A stretch of DNA of 64,000 nucleotides from Delphinapterus leucas. Taxonomy: Eukaryota > Chordata > Mammalia > Artiodactyla > Monodontidae. The notes under the pieces were generated by a model. The model had not been told where the DNA came from and made no database searches. It was given only the letters and a program-made list of their open reading frames with translations. Position numbers and translations under genes: made by a program. Of this stretch, positions 46,941-59,010 are shown in pieces. Every line of letters begins with the position of its first letter. The first letter of the stretch is position 1. The stretch spans positions 935,266-999,265 of the forward strand of contig NW_022098093.1 of assembly GCF_002288925.2 (NCBI RefSeq). The letters run 5' to 3'.

Positions 46941-49639
46941 CCTTTTTAGCAATCTAAAAAAAGTGTTTGGGTTAGATTGATAAAAGGTAAAGTAACCCAT
47001 ACTTATAAAAATTCCTCCTTAGAATTTGTACATAATTATATCTTCTGAAATTCTCTTCTTGAATTTATTACTATTAGTCTTATAAAATAAAAAAGAGCAA
47101 AAATTACTGAGGACTTAATAAATATCACATCAAGTTTTAGTCTTTCTGTTGATGGAGGTATTTAATATTCTTTTTCAGAGAGATCAACTGACACTTCGAT
47201 ATTTCTTTTAGGGATACAAAATTCCCTTACTTGAAAAAAAATCCTGCATTAACAATTTTGGAAATAATGAAGAACCCTGTTTCTAATTTTTACTTTTTCA
47301 ATTCTTTTCATGGAACACTTAACTCAGTTAAAGTTGCTGACATGCCACAGTCCCATTTTTAATGTCAGGATGCAGTGATTGACCTCTTTTACTCCAGGGT
47401 GTTCTTTTATTAACCATGTTTATATGGTGCACGTTGGCGCAAGACTGAATGACAGGGCCCTTGTGATGGACTGTTAATTAATTGATTTCACCAGAAACAT
47501 CCCCTCAATACAGCAGGACACTGAATGTTGAAACAAACACCAGAATTTAATGTTTTGAAATTCAGATGTGCTGTTCTCATTACAAATTAATAGTGGGCAG
47601 TTCTTATTAAATTATCACCTATTGGACATGGGATTAATAAATGAAAGAGATGGAGGAAGAGGACGCCTCTGTTTGACCAGCATCCTGTCTGAAGGGAGAG
47701 TTCTAGGACAACATTCTTTCCCATGAAAATACCTCTTAAATTGGAGGCAGAAGCCCATTAGTAAGTAGTACCATGATAAAATAGCCAGTTCAATTTCATG
47801 TAAAGTATCTTCAAAGAATTTACACGTGTTCTACTTTTTTTTTTTAAAAAAAAAGACATGCATACAGTATGGTATATCCAGGAGGGTTATTATAATTTTT
47901 TTCATCTACAAAGACATTAACACACCATGAATGCAGCTTGACCTTTTGCCCCATACCAATTTGCTCATCTTCTCACCAGGACAGCAAGTCAATTGCACAA
48001 GTCCCCTGATGGGAAGAGCAGAGTTTAGCATGCCTGATATATGCTGCTTAAGTTATAGGTTGTAGAGCTCTGAGAAAGAGCTGGAAAATGGAGTTTGAGC
48101 CCTATAAGAGATAAAAAGAAGGATCACTGTCATAGCCCAATTGACTTTGTAAATAATGCTGAACTCCCTGGGGGGGTATTTCTTGTTACCTCTGAATTTA
48201 CATTTTAAAAATCTCTAGAATCTGGTTGCTTGTGAAGCTTTAACCTGAATCATAAATCCTATCCAATTATAACATGTGAAAAAGTGGTTGTTAGCTAAAC
48301 AGTAGATCCTGTTACACAGAACATGGTACTTTATCTTTGTATTACTATCATTGTTTTTCCCAAATTTGTTCTATTTAAAAATTGCTTTACTTCTTTGAGG
48401 AGGAGGCAAAGACCTAGTCTCCATGATATAGGCACTCATTAGTTCTACATAATATTGACAATGTGTATGAAAACAAAAAGAAATCCACACTAGACAAGCA
48501 AAGGAAAGTAAACCTGTAAACTAACATCCTTTTTTTCCCAAATAGTATGTTTCTATCACCTTACCGAGCTGGATTAAAAAACAAAAACAGCTCAACCTAT
48601 CCTATATTTCAGGTCTAGTTTATTAGATCAGTGTCATATCAGTACAATATATTATGTTACAGATTATCATTTGTGCATGGAACAGCAGTCTTACTAGTTG
48701 CAGAGCAATATCTCATTTCTGTGGACTGGGTCAATCAACGACATGATGCAGAAAAAATAATTTTTCTAAATATTTGAAGGACTTTCTAAAAATACTACAA
48801 GAATACTGCAAGAAAAGAAACTTAAAGATGCACTATCTTCCAGGGATGAATTTAAATATGAGGAGAAAATAAATTTATTTCACAAAAGAAGAAAATCTTA
48901 GTAGATGCCACCCACAAAGAGAACCTCTTTCACAAAGGAAGGACCATAGATGAATTACATATTATATATAGAGAGAGAAGTTTTGGCTTTACCTTTGATA
49001 AACTCTGAAGCTACTTGGAAAGATAAAATATGCAGCTCTAAAAATTAGGAAAACTTGGGGGAGATATTTGGAGTGGGAGAAATAGTATGGTAAAAAGCAA
49101 GGCTATGTGTCTTTATCAGAAAAATATAAGTGGAGTAAAAGACTGCTGTCTTCTCCTGTAGTAGATATCATAGAAGTGATAATGGTGACTTGAACCTTCA
49201 AGAAAATAAGAATTTCAATTAGGACACAGGAGGCAAAATACTCAGGCAGGAAGGAGAGCAAAATTAGTTGATGAGGGAATAAGCATGCATCGTGAAAGTC
49301 TTTTGTAAATGTTAAAAAGCTTACGTAAAATTGAAAGTCTATGATTATTGACCTACAAGTGATGATGGCAAAGGAGAGCAGTGTGAGTTGAGAAGAGATC
49401 TGAGTTGAGGAGAAGCCGTTGATGTATCTGAATAGGACCAGACACACAAGGAAAGACAGATACATTTGATTATAAATCTTCATAAAGCATTAGGAAGCTT
49501 TTGTAGATCCTAAGCAGGAAGAAAAATCATAAAAACAATGCTTTATTTATATTCACCTATCAGCTGTGTACAAGACAGATTATACTGAGAGTGCCTTGGA
49601 GGCAGGGAAGTCAGTTATGAAGCTATTGCAGCATTTGTT
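46941..49639. other. Unique AT-rich DNA, possible conserved element
   Basis: No gene supported. 47390-47720 is of higher complexity with homeodomain-like TTAATTAATTGATTT and no repeat resemblance; see findings. A T9-A9 run lies at 47836-47853. Confidence 0.4.
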
Positions 49640-50800
49640 TGTAATCAAAAGCACCTGGAATATTCTGGCTCAGTTCAAATTTGTTGAGCACTAAGTGTGG
49701 TCTAGGCACTGCACTGGGCACTGGGAGTGGAAGGATGGAAGGCATAGTGCAATGGAGGACCTCACAGAATGAACACAATTCTCTTGCAACTTCACAAGTG
49801 CTGTGAGAACGTTGTGAATTTGTTGCTATGGAGGTAAGAGAAGAGGCACTTAGCTCAACCTAAGTGGGAAAAGGACGGTCTCTAGAGTAGGTTATGCTTG
49901 AACTCAGTCATGAGGGTTGAGTGAGAGTTACTAATGGCTGGAGGGAGGGGTCAATTTGGAGGAGGAAGACTGCAATATAATAAGTGAACCAAGGCAAGCT
50001 TTTGAGTCATATTATGGGGCTTGGTATCGATTTTATAGAGGAAAGAATACCATTCTAATTCTAAGAATGATACGGTCAGCTTTGTGGTTTAGAAATATCC
50101 ATCTAAGGCATAAATGAGGCAAGGTGAGACTGGAAAGAAGGAATCTAGGATGCTGTTAGAATAATCCCAATGAGAAAAGAGCTTTGACCTGTGCAGCAAC
50201 AGCAGTGATGAAAAGATAAGGAAGACTCTAGAAATATCTGAGAGATGAAATGGAAAGGATTGTGGGGTTGACTGGACAGGAAAGGGGAAGAAGGAAATAT
50301 CTAGAATGATTACTAACTCTCTGTTTCTATCAGCTGGCTCAAGGGGTGGTGTGTCAGTAATTGTCATTCAGAATTCGAAAGGATGATTCAAGAGGGGGAA
50401 GCACAGTGAATTCAGCTTTGAACACGGTTCATCTGAGGTGCCTGTGAAATTCAAATGGATAAACAACAGACTGTATAAATCTGAACTCAGCAAAGTGATC
50501 AAGACAAGATATATAAGTTTGGGAATCATAAGCACTTAAGCGATTATAAAATGATGAGCGCGAATGAAATTTCTAAGGAAAAGAACATAACCTGAGGAGA
50601 GCAGTGGGAAGAAGGCAAAGTCAGCAGTTAACAGATAAGAGGAAGAAGAGGAAAACAGGAAGAAGACAGAGGAGAAACTGGCAAAGCTGCAGGAAGAAGA
50701 TTGGTAGGAAGGGATTAGATAGAAGCCAAAGAAGTAGAGAACATCCAGGAGACTAGCAGAGAGAAAACTTGCGGACACGTGATATAAGAAAGTGGTGACT
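49640..50800 (-). mobile_element. LINE-2, antisense, decayed
   Basis: + strand: 'tgttgagcactaagtgtggt', 'actgcactgggcactgggag', 'gaccaagg'-type and 'gggcttggtatcgattttat' blocks, then 'gctgttagaataatcccaat' and 'ggaaatatctagaatgatta', in L2 order from the 3' end up to the RT region. It continues at 51544 past an L1 insertion ('gtggtgactgatgtgattca'). Confidence 0.65.
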
Positions 50801-51543
50801 AACAAATAACTCAATTTCGTTTCTTTTTGTGGCTGAGTAATATTCCATTGCATATATGTGCCACATCTTCTTTATCCATTCATTTGTCAATGGACACTTA
50901 GGTTGCTTCCATGTCCTGGCTATTGTAAATAGAGCTGCAATGAACATTGTGGTACATGACTCCTTTTGAATTATGGTTTTCTCAGGGTATATGCCCATTA
51001 GTGGGATTGCTGGGTCGTATGAGTTATTTGTAGTGAGGTGGATGGACCTAGAGTCTGTCATACAGAGTGAAGTAAGTCAGAAAGAGAAAAACAAATACCG
51101 TATGCTAACACATATATATGGAATCTAAAAAAAAAAAGAAAATGGTCACGAAGAACCTAGGGGCAGCAGGACAGGAATAAAGACGCAAACCTACTAGAGA
51201 ATGGACTTGAGGATATGGGGAGGGGGAAGGGTAAGCTGTGACGAAGTGAGAGAGTGGCATGGACATATATACACTACCAAATGTAAAATAGATAGCTAGT
51301 GGGAAGCAGCCGCATAGCACAGGGAGATCAGCTCGGTGCTTTGTGACCACCTAGAGGGGTGGGATAGGGAGGGTGGGAGGGAGGGAGACGCAAGAGGGAA
51401 GAGATATGGGGATATATGTATATGTATAGCTGATTCACTTTGTTATAAAGCAGAAACTAACATATCATTGTAAAGCAATTATACCCCAATAAAGATGTTA
51501 AAAAACTTTTTTTTAAATAAAAACCTGGCCACTAAAAACAAAA
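50801..51543 (+). mobile_element. Twin-primed (inverted) 5'-truncated LINE-1
   Basis: 50801-51020 is L1 ORF2 in reverse orientation (complement of 'ccgtatgaccc'-type to 'gaaattgagttatttgt'). 51021-51510 is the next part of the same L1 in forward orientation ('gagttatttgtagtgaggtg' to the 3' UTR and tail). The two parts are contiguous in the full-length L1 (16228-16440 and 16440-16920). The target duplication aaagtggtgact lies at 50789-50800 and 51544-51555. It belongs to the same subfamily as the L1 at 9515. Confidence 0.93.
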
Positions 51544-51555
51544 AAAGTGGTGACT

Positions 51556-53734
51556 GATGTGATTCAGAGGTGATCTTGAAAAATTCAGTTATAATTCCTC
51601 AGATGGACTTGAGTCCAGGGAGCTGGGACAAATATGCCAACATTGGTAGAAAAAGCATTTGAGGTACATGAGCCTAAGAGACATTTTATCGGTGTAAGTT
51701 TTTTGCCAGTCCTCATTTGCCAGCCTGCCAATCGATGTGGGTCTACAAAATACTGTATAGTTTTTGACTCAGTTGCATTAAAACTCAACTCCATCCCTAT
51801 GTTCAAGGGCTGTTAGCCTCAATCAAGGAACTCTTAACAGTTGGTAGGCTTCACAAATCAGAATGAACAAGACAATTTCCACGAAGGACTGTGATTCTTA
51901 TAGTTGTTTCCTTTCCTCACTTTATAATGGTACCATTAGTTAGACTTCCACACACTACGTAAAGGGAAACCACTCACTCAGGTTGACATTTATAAGGCTA
52001 ACCAAATGGCTGTGAGGTATAGCAAATAACTAACTGTAGTACCTAAAACAAGTTGAAAAAAATCATAAAATACACCCACAGTGTATCCTAAAAATCCAAC
52101 AAGGAAGGTTTTTCTCAACAATGAGACAGATTTGGAGAAAGGTAATTATGCAGACAATTCAATGCCTACTGAAGTGTGAGTTCTGATACCTCTCCTCCCT
52201 CCCTGACATGTGTAGTAAGACATTCTAAAGCGAAAGGGAGCTTAAATCAGTGACAGTTTCAACACCTTCCTTCCGCTCTGCTGTGTGAGAGCCACTCGAC
52301 CACACTTTATCACATTTTGCAAAGCTGAGAGGATGAGGATATCTTTGAAAGAGTCCTATTGAAGGGGAACATGGGAGGCAGGAGAGTGCTGTACCACTGA
52401 AGATGTTGCCCTCAGCATCACCTTTCTCTTCATGTTTCAAATGTAAGGGAAAGAAATTGGCACGTGTGCATGATTCATTTGGGAACCTCCTGGTGGCCTT
52501 ATGTGGGTCACAAATTATTCTGAGGATATCTCTAGGGTATTTTTTTTCCTTTAAATCACAGCTAGACCTCAAGATCCATAGAACTAAACAGATTCATGGA
52601 AAGTGAAGAAACACTGAATAATACAAAAAATACCCTCAAAATCGGTATGAAATTTGCTACGTGTCATGATGTTCTTAAAACAAAAGAATAAAACGACTTT
52701 ATTTGGATCTTCTCTATTTCTTTCATAAGTAGCAATCAGGAAAAGCAAACACAAGAAGGGTTAAGTAAACTACAAAAACCACTTTATTCTGCAGAGTTCA
52801 GGGGTGCAAGATGTTCAGTCACTTGAAAATAATACTTTGTACCTCAATAGCATCTTTAGGTCAAGGGTCTTGGAGTATTTACAAACATGAAATACCTCTA
52901 CAAAACTCTGTGAATCTGCCCACGCTATAGACCAGCAATCTTCAGAGAGATTTAGCTGCAGCATGCCCCACTGCATTGCAAGTCACTTGTGGAGGCAGAA
53001 ATAAATCCCGAAACCTTCTGCTGCCTGCTCTCCGCTCAAAACATGATATGACATTTCTGCCCTCATTTTGAGTCACTGGTTCTTCAAATATTAGGAGAAT
53101 ATATAACCTCAAAGATAAGAAATTTGTGAAAGTAATATGTTGAAGATGAAGACAAAAAAAAAAAAATACTCGAACTATTTAAGGTTGCCCAAACTCTTCA
53201 CATTCAAAATATTACTTCAGGGTTAGTGTGGTCTCATATCCAACGTGTGAGCCTTTTTTCCTAATTGATGCAAGAAACCTACTTTCTATTTTCCTCTCTA
53301 TTTCGCTGTCACCCTGTCTCTCTGTCTCTCTTACATTTCAAGTTAAAAAAACAATCAAATTAATGATCCCCTGAATAGTAGTTTTCCAGAAACACAGGAA
53401 ACTTCCAGGAAATAAAATGGCACCTACGTGCCAAAATAAATGTCAAGAAGTCCATGTACCAAACTGTGTGCCCTCCTTCTTCCCAAAGAGTTCTTTAGAC
53501 CCTCAGAACTCACAGCTTACTTAATTCTAATGCTAAAGCCTCTAGCTATGGATGTCTGTTTTACAGCAGATTGGAAGCAACAAATTAGAAGGAAAGGAGG
53601 TAGGTGACTAGTGTCAAGTAAAAAATTATGAGCAAACTTTTTTTTGCAAAATATAAGACAATACATACAAAAAAAGTCTAGCTCTTACCCAGATGTTCTC
53701 ATTTTGCTAGAAAATGTTTGTTTAAACTGTATTG
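51556..53734. other. Mostly unique DNA
   Basis: The first about 50 bases continue the antisense L2. From there I see no gene or named repeat. The frame at 51634-51816 and its antisense partner at 51585-51806 overlap and have no family features. Confidence 0.4.
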
Positions 53735-54012
53735 GTTATTTATTATTACATAACAAATTATCCCAAAACTTAGCATCTTAAAACAGCATGCATTTATTTT
53801 CTTACAGTTTCTGTGGATGAAAAATCCAGGCACAGGTCAAGGGGCTCTCAGAAGGCTGCAGTCAAGATTCAGTGGGGCAAGATCTGCTTCCAAGCTCACC
53901 CAGTGGCTTTGGGGAGGATTCAGTACCTCTCAGTCTGATGAATTGAGGGATTCACTTTCTCAGTGGTTGTTGGACTTAGGCTCTCCTCAGGGCCTTGCCA
54001 TGTGGACCTTTC
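53735..54012. mobile_element. Ancient LTR-like repeat, first part
   Basis: 'tattattacataacaaatta', 'cccaaaacttagcatcttaa', 'ctgcagtcaagattcagtgg' and 'gatctgcttccaagctcacc' follow a widespread mammalian repeat consensus, which continues after a solo LTR at 54434 and ends near 54665 with 'gcatgaataccaggagacag'. I cannot name the family with confidence. Confidence 0.6.
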
Positions 54013-54433
54013 TGTATCAGTCAGGGTTCCCCAGAGAAACAGAACACATATGATTTATATATAGAGAGAGAGACAGTTTTACTTAAAGGAATTGGCTCAT
54101 GTCATTGTGAAGGCTGGCAACTCTAAAACCTGCAGGGCAGGCTGGCAGGCAGGAGACCCAGAGAAGAGTTAATGTTTCAGCTCCAGTCCAAACGCTGTCT
54201 GCTGGTAGAATTCCCTTTTCCTCTGGGGACCCCAGTGTTTTCTCTTAAGGCCTTCAACCAATTGGACAGGGCCCACTCACATTAAAGAGGGCAATCTGCT
54301 TTATTCAAATTCTACTGATTTTAGGTGTTAATCACATCTATAAATACTTTCACAGCAACATCTAGACTGGTGTTTGACCAAAGAGCTGGGCACCATAGCC
54401 TAGCCAAGTTGACACATAAAATTAACCATCACA
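54013..54433 (+). mobile_element. Solo LTR (TG...CA, 5-base target duplication)
   Basis: Starts TGTATCAGTCAGGGTTCCCC and ends CATCACA, with the 5-base duplication CTTTC directly before (54008-54012) and after (54434-54438). The internal order ('gaattggctcatgtcattgt', 'ggcttaaggccttcaacca'-type, 'ctgcaggcaggagaccc'-type) is that of a common mammalian LTR. No internal genes: what remains after recombination between two LTRs. + strand is the likely sense. Confidence 0.8.
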
Positions 54434-54665
54434 CTTTCCAACATGACAGCTTGCTTCACCAAAGCCTGGAAACCATGAAGTCAACAGAGAATCTGTTGGA
54501 AAATCGGGAGTCAGCGTCTTAATAATCTAACCATAGGAATTTTGCCATATTCTGTTGGTTAGAAGCAAGTCACTAGGTCTATTCAAGGGTAAGGGATTAT
54601 ACGAAGGCATGAATACCAGGAGACAGGGATTCTAGGAGGCCGCCTTAGAAGTCTGCCTACCAACT
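54434..54665. mobile_element. Ancient LTR-like repeat, second part
   Basis: Continuation of 53735-54012: 'tctgttggttagaagcaagt', 'cactaggtctattcaagggt', 'aataccaggagacagggatt' and 'ctgcctaccaac' at the end. Its being split by a TG...CA element with a 5-base duplication shows that it is the older of the two. Confidence 0.6.
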
Positions 54666-55024
54666 AACCCAATTTTAAAATTCTTATTTATAAACTTTGG
54701 GTTAATAGCTTTTATCTTATTTTACAAGTATGCATTTATTTAAAACAGAAAACACAGAAAGCTATCAACATTCCACAGTTTACAGAAAGCACTTTTAATA
54801 TTCCTTCTTCATTATTTTTTCTTGGAATTGGGATTATACTTGTAAATATAATATTAATCATAGACATTATCATCAGTGAGCAGTAGTTCTTGATCTTTAA
54901 ATATAATCTGATATAGGCAAAAACCTTTGGCATATCATTAGAGGCAGGTGGATAATGAAATACTAGAAGGACATAAAAACTGAGAAGCCATATGGCTCAG
55001 TAGTTTTCAGCTTCTCTTACATAG
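54666..55024. other. Unique AT-rich DNA
   Basis: Nothing recognised. Confidence 0.4.
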
Positions 55025-55640
55025 ATTTTGTACATATGGTAAAATATACATAAGACTGTACTTGTCATTTTAACCATTTGTAAGAGAACAATTCAGTGGT
55101 GTTAAATAAATTCACAATACTGTGCAACTTTCACTACTATTTGTACCTACAACTTTTCATGATCCCCAACAAAAACTCTGTACCCATTAAACAATAACTG
55201 CCCCTCCCCCCTCCCCCTAGCCCCAGGTAACCACTATTCTACTTTCTGTCTCTCTGAATTTGACTACTCTAGGCACCTCATACAAGTCAAATCATACAAT
55301 ATTTGCCCCTCTGGGTCTGACTTATTTCACCTAAGTAGTCCATCCATATCATAGTATATATCAATTTGATTCCTTTTTATGGCTGAATAACATTCCATCG
55401 TATCTGTTCACCACATTTTGTTTATCCACTCATTTGCTGATGGATACCTGGGTTGTTTTCAACTTTTTTCTATTGTGAATAACGCTACTATGAAATGGGT
55501 GTGCAAATATCTGTTTGCGTCCCTGCTTTCAATTCTTTTGTGTGTGTGTATATATATATATATATCTAGGATTGCAATTGCTAGGTCATATGATAGCTCT
55601 ATGTTTAACCTTCTGAAAAACTGCCAAATTATTTTCCACA
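55025..55640 (-). mobile_element. Old L1M-type LINE-1 3' part, antisense
   Basis: + strand: 'catatggtaaaatatacata', 'tcattttaaccatttgtaag', 'gaacaattcagtggtgttaa', 'tcccctagccccaggtaacc'-type, 'gactactctaggcacctcat', 'gctgaataacattccatcgt', 'gctgatggatacctgggttg', 'ctaggtcatatgatagctct'. Complement of an old L1 ORF2 end and its 3' UTR. The (TA)n at 55548-55566 is an expansion inside. Confidence 0.85.
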
Positions 55641-55675
55641 GAGTTCCCAGACTTTTGAATTCAGTAAATCAGGAA

Positions 55676-55677
<2 letters not shown>

Positions 55678-55706
<29 letters not shown>
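55678..55706 (+). repeat. (AC)n microsatellite
   Basis: About 14 AC units. Likely length-polymorphic. Confidence 0.9.
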
Positions 55707-55707
<1 letters not shown>

Positions 55708-56537
55708 TAGGATCAACATAGGGTTGTTTTTAATTTTGCCAAAAGTAAAGACCTTAAAAGAAAATCTATAAATAAAACTTTTCTCTCTTAACTGGTTTTG
55801 TATATATTTTTTTAAATTTTATTATTTTCTGTATTTTGGGTTTGTTTTAGATCACTGAATATTTTGTTAGGGCCTGGCATTAGGCTATGGGGTGACATTT
55901 CTAAACCACTGATCTAATTGAACACAACTCATGTTTTAGATCAGGAAGCAAGGACCAGGAGAGATTGAAACTGGGACTATAACTTGTTGCAGGCTAAATC
56001 TGGTATAGTTCCCCCCATTTCAACCAAACAGCCAGAGACATAGAGTAAAAATAACCAAAATAATAATATTAACAGTAGGACCTGGATACCCAGTGGCTCC
56101 TAACAGTGATTAAATTAGTTGAGAATTAGAATTTAGAATTGTTCTCTATTTAATCCTCTGAAACCTGGCACGCATTTTCAAAAACTTTGCCAAAACGCTA
56201 AATTTCTGTTCAGTATTCCTCTTGTTTCTTTTGCACAGTTAGTGCCTTCCATCCACACACTCAGCATGACCTCCAGCCACCCTGGCCAGAGAGGTGCTGT
56301 AATGGGGCCTGCTCCCTCTGTCACTGTGCTTGTACCACTGTCCTCTCCACTCCCACAGCCCCACTCTGATGAAATTGTGGGCAGTCCAGCCTTAGAAATT
56401 CACCAGCTCTTTCACACCTTTTGATTTGTTCTAACAATTCTTGGACCAGAAGCTTTTGCTCCAAGTATCAAAGGTGCTCAAAGTGTAAAATAATTTATTC
56501 CCAAACCTTTTTCAGAAGATGTGCTGTTTTCCCAGTT
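55707..56537. other. Unique DNA
   Basis: No gene supported. The frame at 56242-56424 lies in a GC-richer piece but shows no family features. Confidence 0.4.
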
Positions 56538-56552
56538 AAAATTACACAGATG

Positions 56553-56637
56553 TTGTACAGCGGAAAGTAGTACAACACTGTAAATCAACTATACTCCAAT
56601 AAAAATTTTTTAAAAAGAAATGCACAGGCCATCTAAA
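56553..56637 (+). mobile_element. Tiny L1 3' end with a second A-tract
   Basis: About 57 bases of L1 3' end ('acaacactgtaaatcaacta' then 'tactccaataaaaat'), an A/T-rich tail, then 'gaaatgcacaggccatct' and a second A run. The exact duplication aaaattacacagatg lies at 56538-56552 and 56638-56652. The eighteen bases between the tails fit a 3' transduction. Confidence 0.85.
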
Positions 56638-56652
56638 AAAATTACACAGATG

Positions 56653-57289
56653 TGATTAGAATATTCCTCTGTTCCTTACGTTTTCGATTTTAAATGTTAT
56701 CCTCTTAAGTCATAAACAGCAAAAAAAACATTAATAACTGTGAAATCATAGTTAAAATCTGCAAGTGCTTACCCTAAACTGCTCCTCAAAATCACCCAGG
56801 AAGTTTTCTAAATTAAGTATTCCAAGAATACACACCAGACCTCCTGAGTAAGAATCTCTGAAGGAGTGGCTGGGGAACTTGAATATTGTAAAAGGTCTCC
56901 AAGGGATTTGATACACAAGAAGATTTGGGAATTCACAGTCTAACAAAGTGACCAAAAAAAAGGTAAATACAGAAATCGGCATGAAATGACAGATGTAATT
57001 TATTATTAAATTGCTTCTCTTAGCTGGAAATACAATAAAGTATCCCCCTGCAATTCCTAGCATAGACATAAATAGATTAAATTGGTTAATGAATTTATTT
57101 GATATGCCACCTTTGCAAAGTTTCCCATTGAGTGATTGATGGCTGAGCAGAACTGAATTCCTAAGGGGTTAATAGTGACTTACATAGGCTTCAGAAAATA
57201 AACCTTTGGTTAACTGTTTAAAGTCATTTATTAAAACAATTATGTCAGGTGAGGTACTTTACTAAAATACAGATACATATAAAAGTATA
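56653..57289. other. Unique AT-rich DNA
   Basis: Nothing recognised. Confidence 0.4.
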
Positions 57290-57840
57290 ACTAGTGGAGA
57301 GGTGTTGCCCCCGAGAAAGGGCGGAATATTGATGACTGAGGACGTTGGAGAGCTAGCTCAACACCTCATGCAACTTTTGGGAGGCAACTCTGCACAGGTC
57401 TTTCACGTTTTTGCATGTCTTCTGAGCAGAGGCATCAATGGCTTTTGTTCTGGACTATATTCTCAAGGATGTTTGTACAGTGAGCAGCCTTGGGAGATTG
57501 AGAAAAGATCTCCATCTGGGGCATAGGACAGGTTTGTTTCCTGAACAAAATAATAAAGATAATATTCTCCCTGAGGCGAGAGTTGGGCAGCTTTGCTCGC
57601 CCCACTTCATAATACTAAGGTTTTGTTAAACTCAGGGTTCCTCTGCTGTGACACACACCCACGGTGTTCAGAGCATTCCCAGGCCTCACCCCTGTGGGAC
57701 TGATGTACAAGGAAGCCAATGAAAAGATGAAGCTCGGGCCACCTGCTGCTCTGTTCTGTGAGTAGTAAAGACCTGTGTCTCTAATCCAGGAGTCCGTATC
57801 TTCTGCCAGCATCCATGAAGCTGTGGCAGGCTAACTTTTT
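57290..57840 (+). mobile_element. Retroviral-type LTR (probable), boundaries unclear
   Basis: Shows the composition and order of a retroviral LTR: a U3-like part rich in short direct repeats, then near the end 'gtagtaaagacctgtgtctc' followed by 'taatccaggagtccgtatct' and 'tctgccagcatcc', as in R-U5 ends of many endogenous-retrovirus LTRs. No gag, pol or env follows. I could not fix TG...CA ends or a target duplication. Confidence 0.5.
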
Positions 57841-58884
57841 AACTTGCAATTAGAGTAAAATCCCTGACTCTTCACAGTTCTTGACAGATTCTTGCATATC
57901 CAAGTTTTGCTTTATAACATATCATATTTCTATGCCCTTCCTGCTATTTCTGGTTTCTGTTGCTCCCTTCCGGTAAAGAATTCTTATCCTACCTCCACTT
58001 TAAAACCAGCACTTTTCTATACAACATGAGAGCAAAAACTTCAAACAAAATGACTGAGTCAGTTTTTGACTGAATACAGGCATGTCCTATGGCGGTGGAC
58101 TCTACGTCAGTAACTCTAAGAAAAACCCTAGTGTTGTCCTTTACCGCATAAAAGTGAGATGCTTGGCTTTTCTGGCTTCTTGTATGACATTTATGGTTCT
58201 CTGCTGAAGGTACAGAGCCAAAGCTGCTTCATATAGGTTACAGAATTCTCTGTCACCAGATACAGAGTGGTCATTTTAAATATAAAAGCTTTGACCAGTG
58301 CTTTACACTGGCAGTAGAACCAGGGTGGCTTGGGGCTTTTTAAAGCGTAAAGGGCATTAGGTAGCTAAGGGCTGGGTCAAAGTATTTCAAGCTTAAGATA
58401 GCTCCACATGGGAGCTAAATCATCCCGGCAGCTTTGCTTCGCAGAGATGAAATCCTCAACCAGTGTTCCCCCCTTATTCACCACATCACCTCTATGAAAA
58501 GCAAGGAAGCAAATATTATTGTCATGCTATAGAAACTGATTGACAAAGTGGTAATCTACTTGTTGTTTTATCATTGGCTAAGCTGAAGTTTCCTTCAATT
58601 GTTTGAAACTATTGTTCCAATAGTCTGAAAGCTACTGATTTTAATGCTACAGGAAAAAAAAATATATATATATATAGATTCCAAATCTTTAGCCTAGAGA
58701 CCAGACTTGCAAAAACTGACAGGTGGGAGCTCTACCTGCCATAGAGAAATAAAGATTGTCTTCTCTTTACATATCTATGGGGAATATTTTTTTCAGAGCT
58801 AGAAGTGGAAAATCCATAAAGAATAGATGGATCAAAAGTTAATTTTGATCTCTTGGGGAATTGTTTAATTAACAGAAAAATTCA
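57841..58884. other. Unique DNA
   Basis: No gene supported. A run of A9 followed by (TA)9 lies at 58653-58676. Confidence 0.4.
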
Positions 58885-59010
58885 CCATTCAATCTACAAG
58901 TATTTGCAAAGTGTCTGCACTGAGCCCAGCACTGTTAGGTGCTGGGGAATCAGTGTACAATCGGGGCTGCCTGGTAGAGAGGTGATGAAGTTTACTAAAG
59001 AAGTTAGCCA
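58885..59010 (-). mobile_element. LINE-2 3' fragment, antisense
   Basis: 'tctacaagtatttgcaaagt', 'gagcccagcactgttaggtg', 'ctggggaatcagtgtacaat' are the complement of the L2 tail. Confidence 0.65.

Noticed and set aside
49103..49483. 126-codon antisense frame
   Set aside because: No family features or conservation evidence; hydrophobic composition expected of AT-rich antisense DNA.
50536..50853. 105-codon antisense frame rich in Ser and Phe
   Set aside because: Lies in purine-rich antisense L2 sequence and runs into the L1; shadow of low-complexity DNA.
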